Shown: positions 59,275 to 59,435 of the stretch, piece after piece
Layout: every line of letters begins with the position of its first letter
How positions within the stretch are numbered: position 1 is the first letter of the stretch
Notes under the pieces: model-generated
Told to the model about the DNA's origin: nothing
The model's database searches: none
Seen by the model: the letters and a program-made list of their open reading frames with translations, nothing else
Source: Pseudomonas marincola
Lineage (GTDB): Bacteria > Pseudomonadota > Gammaproteobacteria > Pseudomonadales > Pseudomonadaceae
Assembly (NCBI RefSeq): GCF_900116605.1
Contig: NZ_FPBC01000021.1
Coordinates: 1-59,435, forward strand
Length of the DNA stretch: 59,435 bases
Direction of reading: 5' to 3'
Program-made: the position numbers and the translations under genes

Positions 59275-59318
59275 CACCACATCTTCGCGAAGAGCAACAC
59301 CAAGATGTGGTGGGTTAT
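59275..59318 (+). terminator. Terminator after the small gene
   Basis: Arms CACCACATCTT and AAGATGTGGTG, followed by GGTTATTT. It directly follows the TAA at 59262-59264. Confidence 0.85.
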
Positions 59319-59435
59319 TTAATGGTACTGGTTTCTAGCGCCCGGTAATCGGCACGATGTGCACTTCATCCCGGCCGTCAGCCCGACAGGTCTATTTTGT
59401 TTTTAGCGGCGTTAGTTTAGGTAAAATTTTCGCAC

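Noticed and set aside
59335..59391. Minus-strand text DGRDEVHIVPITGR before a stop
   Set aside because: Only 18 codons behind an in-frame stop; may be the tail of an old gene but too short to support.

Overview
The window looks like an accessory region of a Pseudomonas-type gammaproteobacterium. Most of it is GC-rich coding DNA with dense LysR regulators, an Etf-linked aromatic/dicarboxylate beta-oxidation cluster, a Tn3-family mer transposon and IS66, IS200, IS5 and ISL3 relics. No replication origin, rRNA, tRNA or CRISPR array was seen. It is a mosaic of remnants and intact modules.

Layout. 1-94 is the end of an IS66-family element. 95-3650 holds island-type hypothetical genes: an XRE regulator, a gene frameshifted at a run of T, and an AAA ATPase. 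3976-6201 holds two divergent tyrosine recombinases around a short region with two dyads. 6500-14567 is a patchwork of small redox and detoxification genes (extradiol dioxygenase, esterase, quinol-monooxygenase-like protein, SDR, DoxX, NADP-dependent reductase, tautomerase) and their LysR/ArsR regulators. It contains several truncated genes and an IS200 remnant sitting on a deletion junction. Two near-identical 28-bp elements, one before the dioxygenase operon and one between the reductase and its LysR gene, suggest a shared regulon. 14786-15264 is an IS5 fragment.

15471-24363 is a coherent catabolic cluster: acyl-CoA dehydrogenase, IclR regulator, enoyl-CoA hydratase, 3-hydroxyacyl-CoA dehydrogenase, PcaF/PaaJ-like thiolase, class III CoA-transferase and EtfBA. 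Together they would activate and beta-oxidise a (di)carboxylic acid, with electrons leaving through ETF. An NCS1 permease and an outer-membrane porin follow. The porin is split by a complete 6253-bp Tn3-family transposon (27511-33763) with perfect 38-bp inverted repeats, a C-terminally extended resolvase, a PIN-toxin module, TnpA and merR/merTP plus a GDCCVxC protein, but no merA.

34052-58831 is a defence island. It holds a HEPN-type Abi protein next to a three-helix membrane protein, a type I restriction-modification operon (hsdM-hsdS-hsdR) with an ISL3-family transposase inserted exactly at the hsdR stop codon, a divergent SF1 helicase-like gene, three small unknown genes, and a complete Druantia type I system (druABCDE). 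A 59-residue unknown protein with its own terminator follows.
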